From assembly GCF_003590095.1 (NCBI RefSeq), contig NC_039482.1, forward strand, positions 16,757,657 through 16,821,656: 64,000 bases of DNA, written 5' to 3'. Below, one piece after another: positions 52,466 to 62,900 of the stretch (its first letter is position 1; each line of letters opens with the position of its first letter). The stretch comes from Trichoplusia ni. Taxonomy: Eukaryota; Arthropoda; Insecta; Lepidoptera; Noctuidae. Under the pieces are notes generated by a model. That model was given only the letters and a program-made list of their open reading frames with translations. It had not been told where the DNA came from and did not search any database. Made by a program: the position numbers and the translations under genes.

Positions 52466-53639
52466 AATGAAAGAAATTAAACATGACACACAAAACATGT
52501 TAGTTATGAAAAATAGCAGTCTGTAGTTTTTCAGTTTTAAAATCAATTCGAAACAAATGAGTAACTATAACAAATAACTAATTGTGCTACGAAAACTGGA
52601 ACATAATCAAATAAAAAAAAAACATCAAAAACGAGATGTAAAAATATTTGATTGTTATAATATTAAAATGCCAAAAACAGATTTGCCTTTTATAAATATT
52701 TCTCTATTAAATTTTATACAAAATGACACTAAATAAAAACAGTCAAGTTTGAGTCGGCTTTACAACACTGAGGTTTCGTACAAAGAAGCTAAACAAAAAA
52801 GGGAAATATTATTGACCCATCAAAAAAAGCTGTACCGATGCTTATTATTATAAACTTTGATTATCATTGGGTTATTTTTTTAAGTAGCAGCAGAAACACA
52901 TTATTTTTATGTTAATAAAATAACGTTTTAATCCTTTGGTTACGGACCCCTCCCACAACTTTTATAGTGAACAAATAGAATTCCAGGTCAACTCTCTGTT
53001 AATACACAAAAACAAATGTTATCTGCAAAAACAGAAAACAAAAATACTATTCAAACATTACAAAAACAGCGACAATTTATTTCACACATACATTTTTATA
53101 TTTCCACAGTCAGATATTAAGGAGGATACAAAAAAAATAAAAGTGTTTTTCTAACTTCACGTTCCCTTGCTTATGCAGCAAAACCAGCTGTGAATCCAAA
53201 CTAATGGGGGTCATTGTCAAATAACCCTTCAAAGTTTGCAGACTTAAACAATAAAATTTTACGAGTATATGGCGAGGCAGTTAAGTTTTTCAAAACCGAC
53301 TCATATGTAGCCACAGTGAAATCTGTGAAACATTTCAGAGATAAACCGAGCATTTTAGTGTTAATAATACTTGTATTTAGAGTCGACTATTCTGGTTTTC
53401 TTTTTAAAATAAATGTTGACTGTTATTTTCTGCACGCTTTTTATAAATTGAAAATATATTTAGGGGTTTGTGTGAGCCATGCAATTTTGTTGGTTTAAAT
53501 CTACATACTTAATCGTAAGAATCTCGTAACATAAAGTTTTTTATGTTTTGTTTTTCATTTTGTTTAGTTTTAGAGTAATATTTTCTCTAATAAAGTCATT
53601 GAAACACTTCCACAACTGCTATTTCTGTTTACAGTCGCA

Positions 53640-53900
53640 TCTTAAAAAAAAACCGGTAAAGTGCAAGTCGGAATTGCTACACTATGGCTTTCTTATAAAT
53701 ACTCTAAACATAACAAATCAGTTGCGTTGGTGGTAACACATTATCTTTTTCAGAGTTGTTGTCACCCACCGAAAAATGATGACTTTAAAAACGTTGCTTA
53801 ACCTCACCCAGTCATCTGTGAAAATTTCAACTGTCTAGCTATCACGGTTCATGAGATTTAACCTGGGGCCAACGGACAGACAGACAAACCACAATAACTA
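53640..53900 (+). repeat. Dispersed repeat copy, longest (propeller family A)
   Basis: Starts with 'aaaaccggtaaagtgcaagt' and 'cggaattgctacactatgg', continues to 'gtgaaaatttcaactgtct', 'agctatcacggttcatgaga' and a 'gacagacagacaaac' run. It is the fullest of three copies in the window and matches a very widespread lepidopteran repeat I recall. No coding capacity. Confidence 0.6.
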
Positions 53901-54120
53901 TTTTTCCAAAAAATATAGGCAGACTTATAACATAGTTATAGTTTGGTTACATCCTGAATTTGTCTTTACCAGATCCTTAAGATGGGATGAGACCCGACGT
54001 AATTAGGTAATAAGATTACCAGAAGCTTTCTTAATTAATTCTAGGAGCCATTATTAGTTTCAAACACTATGATTACACTTCTAAGAAGTGTATTTAGTAA
54101 CATAAGCTTCAACAAGTCTA

Positions 54121-54148
54121 TAATAATAATAATAATAATAATAATAAT
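54121..54148 (-). repeat. (TTA)n tail of the retrotransposon
   Basis: A perfect trinucleotide run, 28 nt (taa on the plus strand). Microsatellite tails replace poly(A) in several LINE clades and mark the 3' end. Confidence 0.85.
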
Positions 54149-54323
54149 CCTTTATTTGCTCAAATGTGGTACATGATGCAGGTGTTACATTACATACATT
54201 ACAATTGTTCAGCACATTTACCATTAGCGGCATGCAAATGAATTACAAGATTAATCTTGACTTTTACAAATTAAATAAACGCTAGTAATATAGTTTCTAA
54301 TAATTACAACACAGTTATTGACA
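54149..54323 (-). other. Retrotransposon 3' UTR with AATAAA
   Basis: Between the ORF2 stop and the tail. On the minus strand it ends 'cacatttgagcaaataaagg', with a polyadenylation-like AATAAA at 54156-54151 immediately before the (TTA)n tail. The 3' UTR of such elements is normally the recognition site for the reverse transcriptase. Confidence 0.6.
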
Positions 54324-57230
54324 CTACTTAAGTTTAATTTTATAACCGAAAGATTTACATTTATTTTTTTCTAAAAACTCATCTACCGAATAATAATTTT
54401 CTTTTATCAACCATTTTTTTAAAACCATACAGAATTTTTTATAAGGAAGTTCAGTTATAGGCTTAGGTAGAGTATTATAAATTAGGGGAGCCATATAAAC
54501 ACAACTCCGTCTAACTAATTCTAATCTTGGTATAGGCACTTCAAAAGGCTGAAACGTTGCTTTTCTCTTGTTTCTATTGTCCCTAACTTTAAAAAGCGAA
54601 AGGTTAGATCTCAAGAATTTTGCGATCTCATAAATATAAATGGACGGAACAGTTAACAAATCATTGGACTGAAACACAGGTCTACAGGATTCAGACCATT
54701 CTAAATTAAATATTGCGCGAATGCATTTTTTTTGCGCTATCAAAACTCTTGAAACATCTGTGGAATTTCCCCAAACAATTATTCCGTAACGAATGATTGA
54801 ACAAACATATGCATGGTAAACAAGAATAGCCGTCTGGGTTGAGGTAATATCTTTGACCCTTCTTAAAGCAAATACGAACTTATTTATCTTATTACATACA
54901 TTATCTATATGGTTTTTCCATGCAAGGTGTTCATCGAGAATAACTCCAAGAAATCTCGCACTATAAACTTGCTCAATCGATTGACCATTGTATGCGACAT
55001 TTAAATGTATGGGTTTGCTTCTCCATGTTCCAAATTTTAAAACATTTGTTTTGGATATATTTATTTTTAGTTTGTTCATACTTAGCCACTTAGTAATGTC
55101 ATCTAATGTTTCGTTTACAATGGTGTCAAGGTTTTGCGGGTTTTTACAATCTATAATTACCGTGGTGTCATCCGCAAATAGAACACACTGATGTTTGATT
55201 ATATTTGGCAAATCATTTACATAGATTAAAAATAATAATGGTCCCAGAATACTCCCTTGTGGTACGCCACAGTGATTTATGAGTGGCATAGAATCAAAAT
55301 TTTCTAGTGTGTTATTTATATCATTAAGTTTTGTTACTCTGGTTATCTGTTTTCTATTACTTAAATATGATTCGAACCATTTTTGAGCAGAACCTCTGAT
55401 GCCATATTTCTCCATTTTACCAATTAATATTGAATGGTCTACAAGATCAAAAGCCTTGCTCAGGTCTAAAAATAAGGCACAAGAAGATGTATTACAATTA
55501 ATATTATTCATTACTGCTTTAATCAAAGTGTATATAGCTAATGTTGTAGATTTGTTTTGTTGGAATCCATATTGTTCTTTTGCAAGAATATTAAACTTAT
55601 TTAAATATTTTAGCACCCTTTTATACATAATTCTCTCAAATATTTTCGATAAAATTGGAGTTAAGGCTATGGGTCTATAATTATTAACATCGGATTTAGA
55701 ACCTTTTTTGTGCAATGGTTTTACTAATGACACTTTCAGCCTGTTTGGGAAACAACCATGGTAAAGAGATAGGTTGATAATATGCGCCAGAGGCGGTGCT
55801 ATATGCTGAGATATACATTTTATGATATCTGTTGAAATGTTATCATAACCACAGGAGTTTGTGTTTTTTAAATTCATTATGATCTGACAGACTTCAACAT
55901 CATCAGTGGGTTCTATAAAAATACTTTTATCATGTGACACTATACTATTAATATTTACTTTACTATAATCATTATTATTTAAATCATTGTTTTTAGCAAC
56001 GTCTACGAAGAATTTGTTAAATTTATTTGCAATATCCGAACCAGAAGAAATTGTTGTGTTGTTATCTTTAATGATATTGATACTCTCTCTATTTTTAGCA
56101 TTACCCATATTCCGCTTTACAACGTTCCAAGTAGCTTTAACTTTATTATGAGAATGGGCTATGTGTCTTTGATTACACATAGCTTGAAGATTATACATAC
56201 ATTTTCTTAATATTTTGGAATAATTTTTATACCTATTTTTATTTTCACTATTCTTGTTTAGATAGTAGACATACCGTAATGACCTTTTATTTTTACTACT
56301 AGTTCTAATCCCTCTGGTTATCCATTTAGGTTTGTTAATATCATATTTTTTCTTTACTCTTATACTCGGGAAACATAGTTTATAAAATAATATCAATGTA
56401 TCATGAAATCTCTCAAATGCCTCATTACCATCTGAAATCTCATAAATTTCATTAAAACTTAAGCAACTAATATAATTTATAAACTTAAGTACGTTTTCCC
56501 TACTGAGATCGTCATGATTTACAAAATAATAGTTTTTTACATTACTAGCTTGCTCTTTTACAGTAACAGTTTGAGCTGTGTTGTGATCCGAAAGGTACAG
56601 ATTATAAATTTCACCAACACCATTGTCAACATTACCAATGATATTATCTATACATTTCTTTTGCCTGGTTGGCTCATTTATGTAGTGTTCTATGCCGTAA
56701 TTAAGCATCAATTCTTTAAAATTAGTGCTATTCTTATCTGATAGTAATAAATCTATATTAAAATCTCCACAAATTATTATGTTTTGTTTTTTATATTGAA
56801 GTCTTATAAGAATTTTTTCAAGATTATTAAAGAATTTGTTTACATCGGAGTCCGGAGTTCTATATATACAAAGTACTATAAGTTTGAGCTTTTTTATTAT
56901 TATTCCACATATTTCAAAGTGTTTTTCTACTGCAAACTCCCTTGTTATATCAAGTTTAGAACTTTCATATGAATTTTTACATAGTATACAAGTACCTCCG
57001 CGGCGTTGGTTATCACGAGAAAATATATCCGCCAGGTAAAACCCGCTTAAATTGAGATACTGTTCCTCGTGATTTTTTATAAAATGTTCACTTAAACACA
57101 CTACTGCAACATTTTTCTTTAAGTCGTAAAGTTCTAGTAGGGCTACTTCCAGGTCCTGTATCTTATTTAAGACACCCGCAATATTTTGGTGAAATATAGT
57201 GTAGGAAGACTTATTTACGAAAAAAATTAT
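54324..57230 (-). CDS. ORF2: endonuclease / reverse transcriptase
   Basis: Replication protein that nicks target DNA and reverse-transcribes the element RNA (target-primed reverse transcription). The frame is open for about 968 codons from 57230. An annotation starting at 57101 uses GTG, and the first in-frame ATG is about 130 codons further in, which would cut out part of the endonuclease. Endonuclease motifs: 'HQNIAGVLNK' (57191-57162, upstream of that GTG), 'CLSEHF', 'YRTP', 'GDFNID' (about residues 112-117 counting from 57101), 'CIDNI' and 'SDHN' (171-174). Reverse transcriptase motifs: 'NNYRPIAL' (473-480), 'FLDLSKAFD' (544-552), 'GVPQGSILGPLLF' (612-624), catalytic 'FADDT' (642-646) and 'FLGVILD' (717-723). 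The C-terminal ~150 residues are the usual conserved tail; no RNase H domain is evident. All catalytic motifs are present and there is no internal stop. It begins inside the end of ORF1 in the +1 frame. Confidence 0.9.
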   Translation of the reverse strand: MIFFVNKSSYTIFHQNIAGVLNKIQDLEVALLELYDLKKNVAVVCLSEHFIKNHEEQYLNLSGFYLADIFSRDNQRRGGTCILCKNSYESSKLDITREFAVEKHFEICGIIIKKLKLIVLCIYRTPDSDVNKFFNNLEKILIRLQYKKQNIIICGDFNIDLLLSDKNSTNFKELMLNYGIEHYINEPTRQKKCIDNIIGNVDNGVGEIYNLYLSDHNTAQTVTVKEQASNVKNYYFVNHDDLSRENVLKFINYISCLSFNEIYEISDGNEAFERFHDTLILFYKLCFPSIRVKKKYDINKPKWITRGIRTSSKNKRSLRYVYYLNKNSENKNRYKNYSKILRKCMYNLQAMCNQRHIAHSHNKVKATWNVVKRNMGNAKNRESINIIKDNNTTISSGSDIANKFNKFFVDVAKNNDLNNNDYSKVNINSIVSHDKSIFIEPTDDVEVCQIIMNLKNTNSCGYDNISTDIIKCISQHIAPPLAHIINLSLYHGCFPNRLKVSLVKPLHKKGSKSDVNNYRPIALTPILSKIFERIMYKRVLKYLNKFNILAKEQYGFQQNKSTTLAIYTLIKAVMNNINCNTSSCALFLDLSKAFDLVDHSILIGKMEKYGIRGSAQKWFESYLSNRKQITRVTKLNDINNTLENFDSMPLINHCGVPQGSILGPLLFLIYVNDLPNIIKHQCVLFADDTTVIIDCKNPQNLDTIVNETLDDITKWLSMNKLKINISKTNVLKFGTWRSKPIHLNVAYNGQSIEQVYSARFLGVILDEHLAWKNHIDNVCNKINKFVFALRRVKDITSTQTAILVYHAYVCSIIRYGIIVWGNSTDVSRVLIAQKKCIRAIFNLEWSESCRPVFQSNDLLTVPSIYIYEIAKFLRSNLSLFKVRDNRNKRKATFQPFEVPIPRLELVRRSCVYMAPLIYNTLPKPITELPYKKFCMVLKKWLIKENYYSVDEFLEKNKCKSFGYKIKLK

Positions 57231-58359
57231 TTAATTCAGGTTGTGATATTTTTGTTATAACAGGAGAATTTACTGAATTTACTTTTGGTACATTCGTCGA
57301 CATTTTTTTTATAATAGGAAAATAGAAAGGTATTGTACCTTTTTTTATTTCTACATTACGATCCAATTTTTGTGGTACATGAGGCTTTCTAGAGTTTCTT
57401 GCTAATATAATTTGCGAGCCAGTAAACCTTTTAGGTGTGCGACCGTTATAAGATAAGAATTTATTCTTATGATATCCTAAAAATCTTACATTATAATCTA
57501 TTTGATCCAATCCAGAATTTATACTTTTACACAAACTTAGTCTAACATTATCAGAAACAAAACCATGGTCAATGAAGTAAGTATGATTGTTTTGAGTACA
57601 TATGAATTTTAACATGTTGTTTAATTTATATTCATTTAGATGCATGCTTCTTCGAATTTCAATAACAATGATTGGACACATAATATAAGTTTTTACAAAT
57701 GCATATAAGTTTTTCATTATACTTTGGGGATTTTGGTCGTGTTCACCAACTGATATAATAATTCTGTCATTGGGTGTGATATTAAATAGTTTCGCGCTCA
57801 AAAGTATTTCTTCAGTTGTGGCGTGAGGTTTTATAAAAGAAATGAATTTGTACCTTTCATATGGGTTATTTAACCTCGATTTCTCCATATGCTCAGATAA
57901 TTTAGAACACTGTTGTCCCCCAAAGATGAAAGCTCTTTTACATTGTTGCTCTTTCTTTTTGTGGTTTTTACAAACATCTGAAGTCACTTCCTGTCTGCTG
58001 TCTTCTTTATCATTTTTACTATTATCCTCAATTAAAGTAGAAGTAGATTCTGTCTTTTGATTATTTGTCTTCGAGCACTCTTCTTTGCTCGACTTTTTTG
58101 AACCAGACGATCTATAAATCGAGTTGTTCGGCGAGCTATTTTCAAAAGTATCCGTGAGCCGGCGTTTGCTTCTGAGGTTACGCTTGGAAGGTGTGGCTTT
58201 TCTCAGAGAAGACAAAGGGCTTTTACATATATTTTTAAGTAAATTAATTTCTTGGCTAAGTTTAAGAAGTTGTTGTTTTAAGCCATTATTCTCCAATATA
58301 ATGTTGGAGTCTATTTCTTGGCTATTGTCTTGACTGCCTTTTAAGTTGAAGCGTGGGCC
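57211..58359 (-). CDS. ORF1: coiled coil plus degenerate SGNH-esterase-like domain
   Basis: Likely the RNA-binding/structural protein of the retrotransposon. Residues are numbered from a TTG codon at 58296; the open frame extends back to 58359 without an ATG. Visible parts: a short leucine-heptad segment (residues 6-21, LKQQLLKLSQEINLLK), a basic patch (about 33-46), a Ser/Lys-rich linker to about 110, then an alpha/beta-looking domain (about 120-275) with 'FIFGGQQCSKL' and 'ISVGEHDQ'. These sit where blocks I (GDS) and III (GxND) of SGNH hydrolases would be. CR1-like elements are known to carry an ORF1 esterase domain. Here the serine position reads Gln, so hydrolase activity is doubtful. 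No CCHC zinc knuckle or PHD finger is seen. An ATG at 58375-58373 exists but is out of frame by one base. Confidence 0.75.
   Translation of the reverse strand, partial: GPRFNLKGSQDNSQEIDSNIILENNGLKQQLLKLSQEINLLKNICKSPLSSLRKATPSKRNLRSKRRLTDTFENSSPNNSIYRSSGSKKSSKEECSKTNNQKTESTSTLIEDNSKNDKEDSRQEVTSDVCKNHKKKEQQCKRAFIFGGQQCSKLSEHMEKSRLNNPYERYKFISFIKPHATTEEILLSAKLFNITPNDRIIISVGEHDQNPQSIMKNLYAFVKTYIMCPIIVIEIRRSMHLNEYKLNNMLKFICTQNNHTYFIDHGFVSDNVRLSLCKSINSGLDQIDYNVRFLGYHKNKFLSYNGRTPKRFTGSQIILARNSRKPHVPQKLDRNVEIKKGTIPFYFPIIKKMSTNVPKVNSVNSPVITKISQPELNNFFRK
57220..57226 (-). other. T7 run at ORF1/ORF2 overlap
   Basis: Seven T residues on the minus strand lie two codons before the ORF1 stop (57213-57211), inside the roughly 20-nt overlap with the open ORF2 frame. 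A +1 slip or a one-base deletion here would join the two frames. Function is inference. Confidence 0.4.
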
Positions 58360-58444
58360 TTATTTGAATCTTCATAATGAAAGTATACTAGGTCTTTGTT
58401 TTGTAAACACAAAAAACAAAAAACAAAACAAAATTTTCTCCGCG

Positions 58445-58605
58445 TGCGTTGTTTCGTGAGTTCGATACTTATAAGACAACCGTGTGATCCACGAACGCTT
58501 GTCCAAGATCTATGTGAATATGTTCAAGTGACTTCAATGTGTGACACCCCTGCAATACAGGGAAAAAACAGTGCAAACGTTAGCCGCTTAAAGAAAACTA
58601 CATTA
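58445..58605 (+). mobile_element. SINE fragment abutting the retrotransposon 5' end
   Basis: A box-B-like 'gtgagttcgatactt' is followed by 'cgtgtgatccacgaacgct' and then 'gacacccctgcaatacaggg'. This is the word order of the same tRNA-derived SINE family seen near 0.5, 15.4 and 20.0 kb. The upstream A-rich run (58409-58433) and the retrotransposon lie directly before it, so the SINE head may have been cut by the insertion. The 78-codon open frame over it is not a gene. Confidence 0.5.
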
Positions 58606-59690
58606 CTTTTATATTTTAACCACCACCATTAACAGCAGCTAGTAACCAATGGTCCAGGTATTACGGTGTTAAAGTGGTTCGTGACTCCAGAGTCCCTTAA
58701 CAGTTGTGGACTCGAGACGTCGCTCTACATTTTCGGACTCTCTTTCTCACAACTACAACAAATCATCTTCAAGCCTTGGCCACCAATTACACAAACTTCA
58801 AATCACAAGTCCATAACCTTTTCTATAAACAGTATAACTTAATGAAACAGGGTATAGAATATATACATTCTTCATGTTAATACATATGAGTATCCATCAT
58901 ACGATGAGTGATATAGACTCCGAACATTTTGCGAGAAAATGATGTGAATTTCTCGTGTAATACGGACTTCCTATAATTATTTATCTGGCAGCGCTCCAGC
59001 CGCGTTAGGTCTAACGGCAAAACTGCTTGCATATCATTGATTTTAATATTCCGCTAATATCATCACGTCTGTACTCGCGGGGTGAGCAGTGATGTGTATG
59101 TGGAAGAAGAATCACAGATCAAAATTACTGGTTATAAGGAATATACATATGAGTTTCATCTAATCCCTGCATTTTTTAGGTTACCAAAATTGATTCAAAT
59201 GGAACCCTGTTACTAATACTTAGCTTTTTGTCTCTCTGTCAATAGGTTTTATTTTTTATTATTTATTTCTGCTGCGGCTATAACTACAACTACGAATAAA
59301 GAAGACCGACGATTATTATGCTCATAAATATGTTGGTGAACAAATAAATTCATAACCCCAGACCCTAATACCTATATTTTTCATCCAAACGATTTGTTTT
59401 TCTAAAGCCTACTGTCTGTGTTCTGAACCCTCAGTGTCGCCAGTCCAACTTGCACTTGTCCGGTTATTATTTTTTTTATCCCGAATCAACATTGAAGGAA
59501 ATGAAAATACTATTTTAATTTGTACTGTAAAGCTGTGCGAGTCTCCCACTACTTAAATTCCGGCACTTCCCTTACTAAGGATAAAAAAGCTGAAATTCTG
59601 TTCATGAAACTATGTTCTGTACCTAAGGAGCGACTCAACAAGGTGTTGATATTAAAAACTAATTCACAACCTACATTTTAACTTAAGACT
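58606..59690. other. Non-coding stretch, no recognisable gene
   Basis: AT-rich, with nothing identifiable beyond short GC-richer words near 59040-59100. Confidence 0.5.
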
Positions 59691-59696
59691 AAATAA

Positions 59697-59936
59697 AGTA
59701 GTCCGTGGTCGAGTGGCGTACGCACCGGTTTCAAGGTGTCGCTAGCTCTGAGGTCCCGGGTTCGATCCCCGGTCGGGTCAATGTAAAAATTCACATTTCT
59801 ACATTGTCTCGGGTCTGGGTGTTTGTGGTACCTTCGTTGTATCTGAATTCTATAACACAAGTGCTTAAGCAACTTACATTTGGTTCAGAACAATGTTTGT
59901 GATGTTGTCCGCATTTATTATTTATTATTATTATTT
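59697..59936 (+). mobile_element. tRNA-derived SINE, near complete
   Basis: The head carries a box-A-like 'tggtcgagtggcgtacgc' (about 59704) and a strong box B 'gggttcgatccccggt' (59758-59773), where ccggg/cccgg can pair as a T-stem. The body continues 'ctcgggtctgggtgtttgtg', 'taacacaagtgcttaagc' and 'caatgtttgtgatgttgtcc', and ends in a TTATT/TTA-rich tail to about 59936. It resembles SINE families described from Helicoverpa, from memory. The body differs from the other SINE copies in the window, so it is a second family. The tail resembles the (TTA)n tail of the nearby LINE, so they could share retrotransposition machinery. Opposing 64/65-codon frames are shadows. Confidence 0.75.
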
Positions 59937-62900
59937 CAAAACCCGAAAATTCTTACACGAAATACAATTATAAATTTCCAATTTTACAACTACAGCTATA
60001 GTAATGTATTACAAGTTAACAGAACGTGATTACCTAAACCAAACGTAACAGTTTACGTGTGATTTACGTAAACGCATTTTGTAGTGACCGCAATTAATTA
60101 CGGTAAGTAAGTGCTCTAATTAACGTAGAATTTACGGGAAGGGTGAAAGGAAACCTTTTGTTGTGGTTTTTCACTACAATTTTTAGTTTTTGTTGAAATT
60201 CTCAAAAGCAGGGTAACGTTATAACTGCCGGAATTAATAAAAACGAGTTGTTAATGTGAGAATAATTATTCAGAGATCGAAAAATAATTTTAATAATGAT
60301 TTCCTCATACTTAAAATAGCTATTAAATATCTTTAATCTATATTTTCAAGATTTAATTGAAGCAGTGTTGGGAGTAAGATTATAAAAAGTATAGAAACGT
60401 GCTTTAACGATGAATATGACATGAACACAATCAAGAACATTTGAAGATCTCTTTTTTTTTTAATTTGCGGGTTAGTCATGTGACCACGTGATTTACCCTC
60501 AAATCAACGTTATCATCTGTAGATTTATCGCTTTTCATGATAGAATATTATCAATTTCAAAAAAAGACATATGTATATATACATACAGGACCTATTCGTA
60601 TTGGGAACACTACCTACCCCTAAAGCGCAAATCTAGTACACAACACATGCACAAAACAGGCAAACTTTCAAGCATAACCTGAATATGAAACCACGATCTC
60701 TTACAATTTTTGTGAAAGCGAGACACCACTACACTTAGCTAGCGCTATCTCTTTTCAACAACTGCGAGAATTATTTTAAGGAATGATGGTAGGCTCCCAA
60801 AATCGAAAGTAAGTTCAACCATTAATCTCTTGCTAATAAAGAGGCCTATTGTCAAGTTGATAATACATATCAGTGGGGTGCCTAATGTACCGTGAACTTC
60901 CACTCGTATTCTTACGATATCTGTTTTGTATTTGTTATTAAGACTATTGTATTTTGGGGCAGAGGTTATAAACGTTTGGTAGGTTTTGTAAAGTTGGTTG
61001 CGAAATGTTTCAAACCTTTTTTACATTGAAAAGTAGGTGTTTTGAAAAGATATAAAATGTTAAATGCGTGAAATTAAACCTGTGGCGCAGAAACACATAA
61101 TTTACATAAACCATGCAATGATAAAAGGTCGTTAAATAAAAACTAAAGAAATATATCATTTCAACTTTTTATTCAGCAAAATAAAATAAAAAAGCATCTA
61201 AAACTAACCGCAAACAAAAATAAAATTTATACATTTGAATAGAAGCAAAAACTTTTCTGAAACATTAACATCCACTGACAATCTGCGTTATACCAGATAG
61301 CAAAACATTTCTGACTTTGCCAAAATGTTTCGACCCCTGCAAGGGTAATAAGAAGTAGCAACTAATGTTTTTGTTGTAGACAATGATGCATCATAAACAC
61401 GTCTGTTATTTGCAACAGCATTGTTCTTTTCGTATTTTATTTTCTTCTGTGACTATCATTTAAAGTGTTATTGGCCGTTACATCTGTACAATGTAGGGAT
61501 GCTTGGATACTACACTGTTTATCGACTTCAATTGTTTTTACAGGAGTTTTTGAGACAGTTATTCATGTAGTGGAAGTATGTGAGTTTTTGAGGTAGAGTA
61601 ACTTATTCCGTTTTCTATTAATGGTGAATTTAGATTAGCCTGTCCTAATATAGAAAACTTATAGGAGCTGTTACCTACAAGAGCAGAGATTACTAAAACC
61701 TGATTAAGGATTAATTAAACTTTAGATTTAAGTAATATATGTCAAAAATATTTTCTATAAAACTTAAGCTTTTTAAACGATAAGGAAAGAATCTTAAATA
61801 AAACACAAAACTTCACTCCCATAATTCTTTATTGTGTTTATAGTTCCGAAGCATAGAATAGAACATTCACTAAGCTTAGACAAGACACAGCTGCGACTAG
61901 TCCCTGACAAGCCGATGCGACTCGCCCCCCGAGACCACAAGTTGCCGTCTTGTTGCAATCGCTATTGCTGATTGAATATCTTGCTTCTGAGGCGTGATGA
62001 TAGATTCTGAAGCAAGTCTATTCCTAAGTAGAATTCACCGGTGAGTATGTGAATTTGGTATACGGACTTCAGTTTCATTGTAGGTTAAGTTTAATGAAAG
62101 CTGATAAACCTGCAAAGTCATGAATAAAGTAAATATGTATGTACGCAGTTTAAAGAGTCGTAGAAAAACAGATTAATTTTGAAACATGGAAAATCTGGAT
62201 CTCATAACTTTACATGGGGCTAAATATATGCAGTAGTGTATGTATAATATGAAACACGCGTTGCGCATTACATATCTTCCTGTTAGCATCACAATTTTCT
62301 AACTCTCTCTTCATTATTTGGATTTTCGATTATGCTTATTAAATATTTAAATCCTTTCAAAAAACTAGAAAGGGCCTTCTTTAAACATCCCAGAAAGCTA
62401 ATTCACATTTACGCGGTGACTACCTTTGATTGCGAACAAAAACCGCACGATCTCCCATCAAATATTAGCCTACCGGAATAATATTAAACGTAAAATAAAA
62501 GAGAGCCCTCAGGCCTCTAGGAATTAAGGTTCCGAGTACGTTCACACGGCAGGAGCGGACGCGGGAGCGACTTTATAATAAATAAGTCTACTGAGAGTAA
62601 TAATTCCGACCACGACTTAAAATTATGATTTAGTAATGTCATTTTTCGGAAACTCTAGTGACAAACGAGTTATATATACGTACAAGCCTTTGTCTTTTGG
62701 TGGCAATAGTTCAAGTATTTCTTGTTGTGACTGCATTTGAGCTGGATAAAGAGGCTTTTTTTTACTATATTAGTACCTTTACTGAATAAGACTTAAATAA
62801 TTTTTCTAAAGACTAATGTGCCAGTTAAACAAATCAAATTAATTTCCCTCAAGGATAGTTAATCAATTCAATCAGAAATAAAGCCCACTCCCGCTTGCGC

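Larger units (their letters stand above)
54121..58400 (-). mobile_element. Non-LTR retrotransposon, CR1/Jockey group, near full length
   Basis: Read on the minus strand this contains ORF1, then ORF2 with endonuclease and reverse transcriptase, a 3' UTR of about 175 bp, and a (TTA)n tail (54121-54148 on the plus strand). There are no LTRs. The order and the microsatellite tail define a LINE. The 5' end is placed at roughly 58380-58445 because a SINE fragment in opposite orientation starts there; the exact boundary and a target-site duplication are not resolved. Clade is uncertain: the ORF1 esterase-like domain favours CR1-like groups. Both ORFs are long and largely uninterrupted, suggesting a young copy. 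Confidence 0.85.

Noticed and set aside
54121..54148. Independent microsatellite
   Set aside because: It lies exactly after the AATAAA and 3' UTR of the LINE, so it is that element's tail.
54988..58333. Plus-strand frames of 60-93 codons within the retrotransposon
   Set aside because: They are antisense shadows of ORF1 and ORF2.
59697..59781. Possible functional tRNA gene with box A and box B
   Set aside because: The T-stem/loop is good, but the acceptor ends do not pair and the sequence continues into a SINE body and TTA-rich tail.
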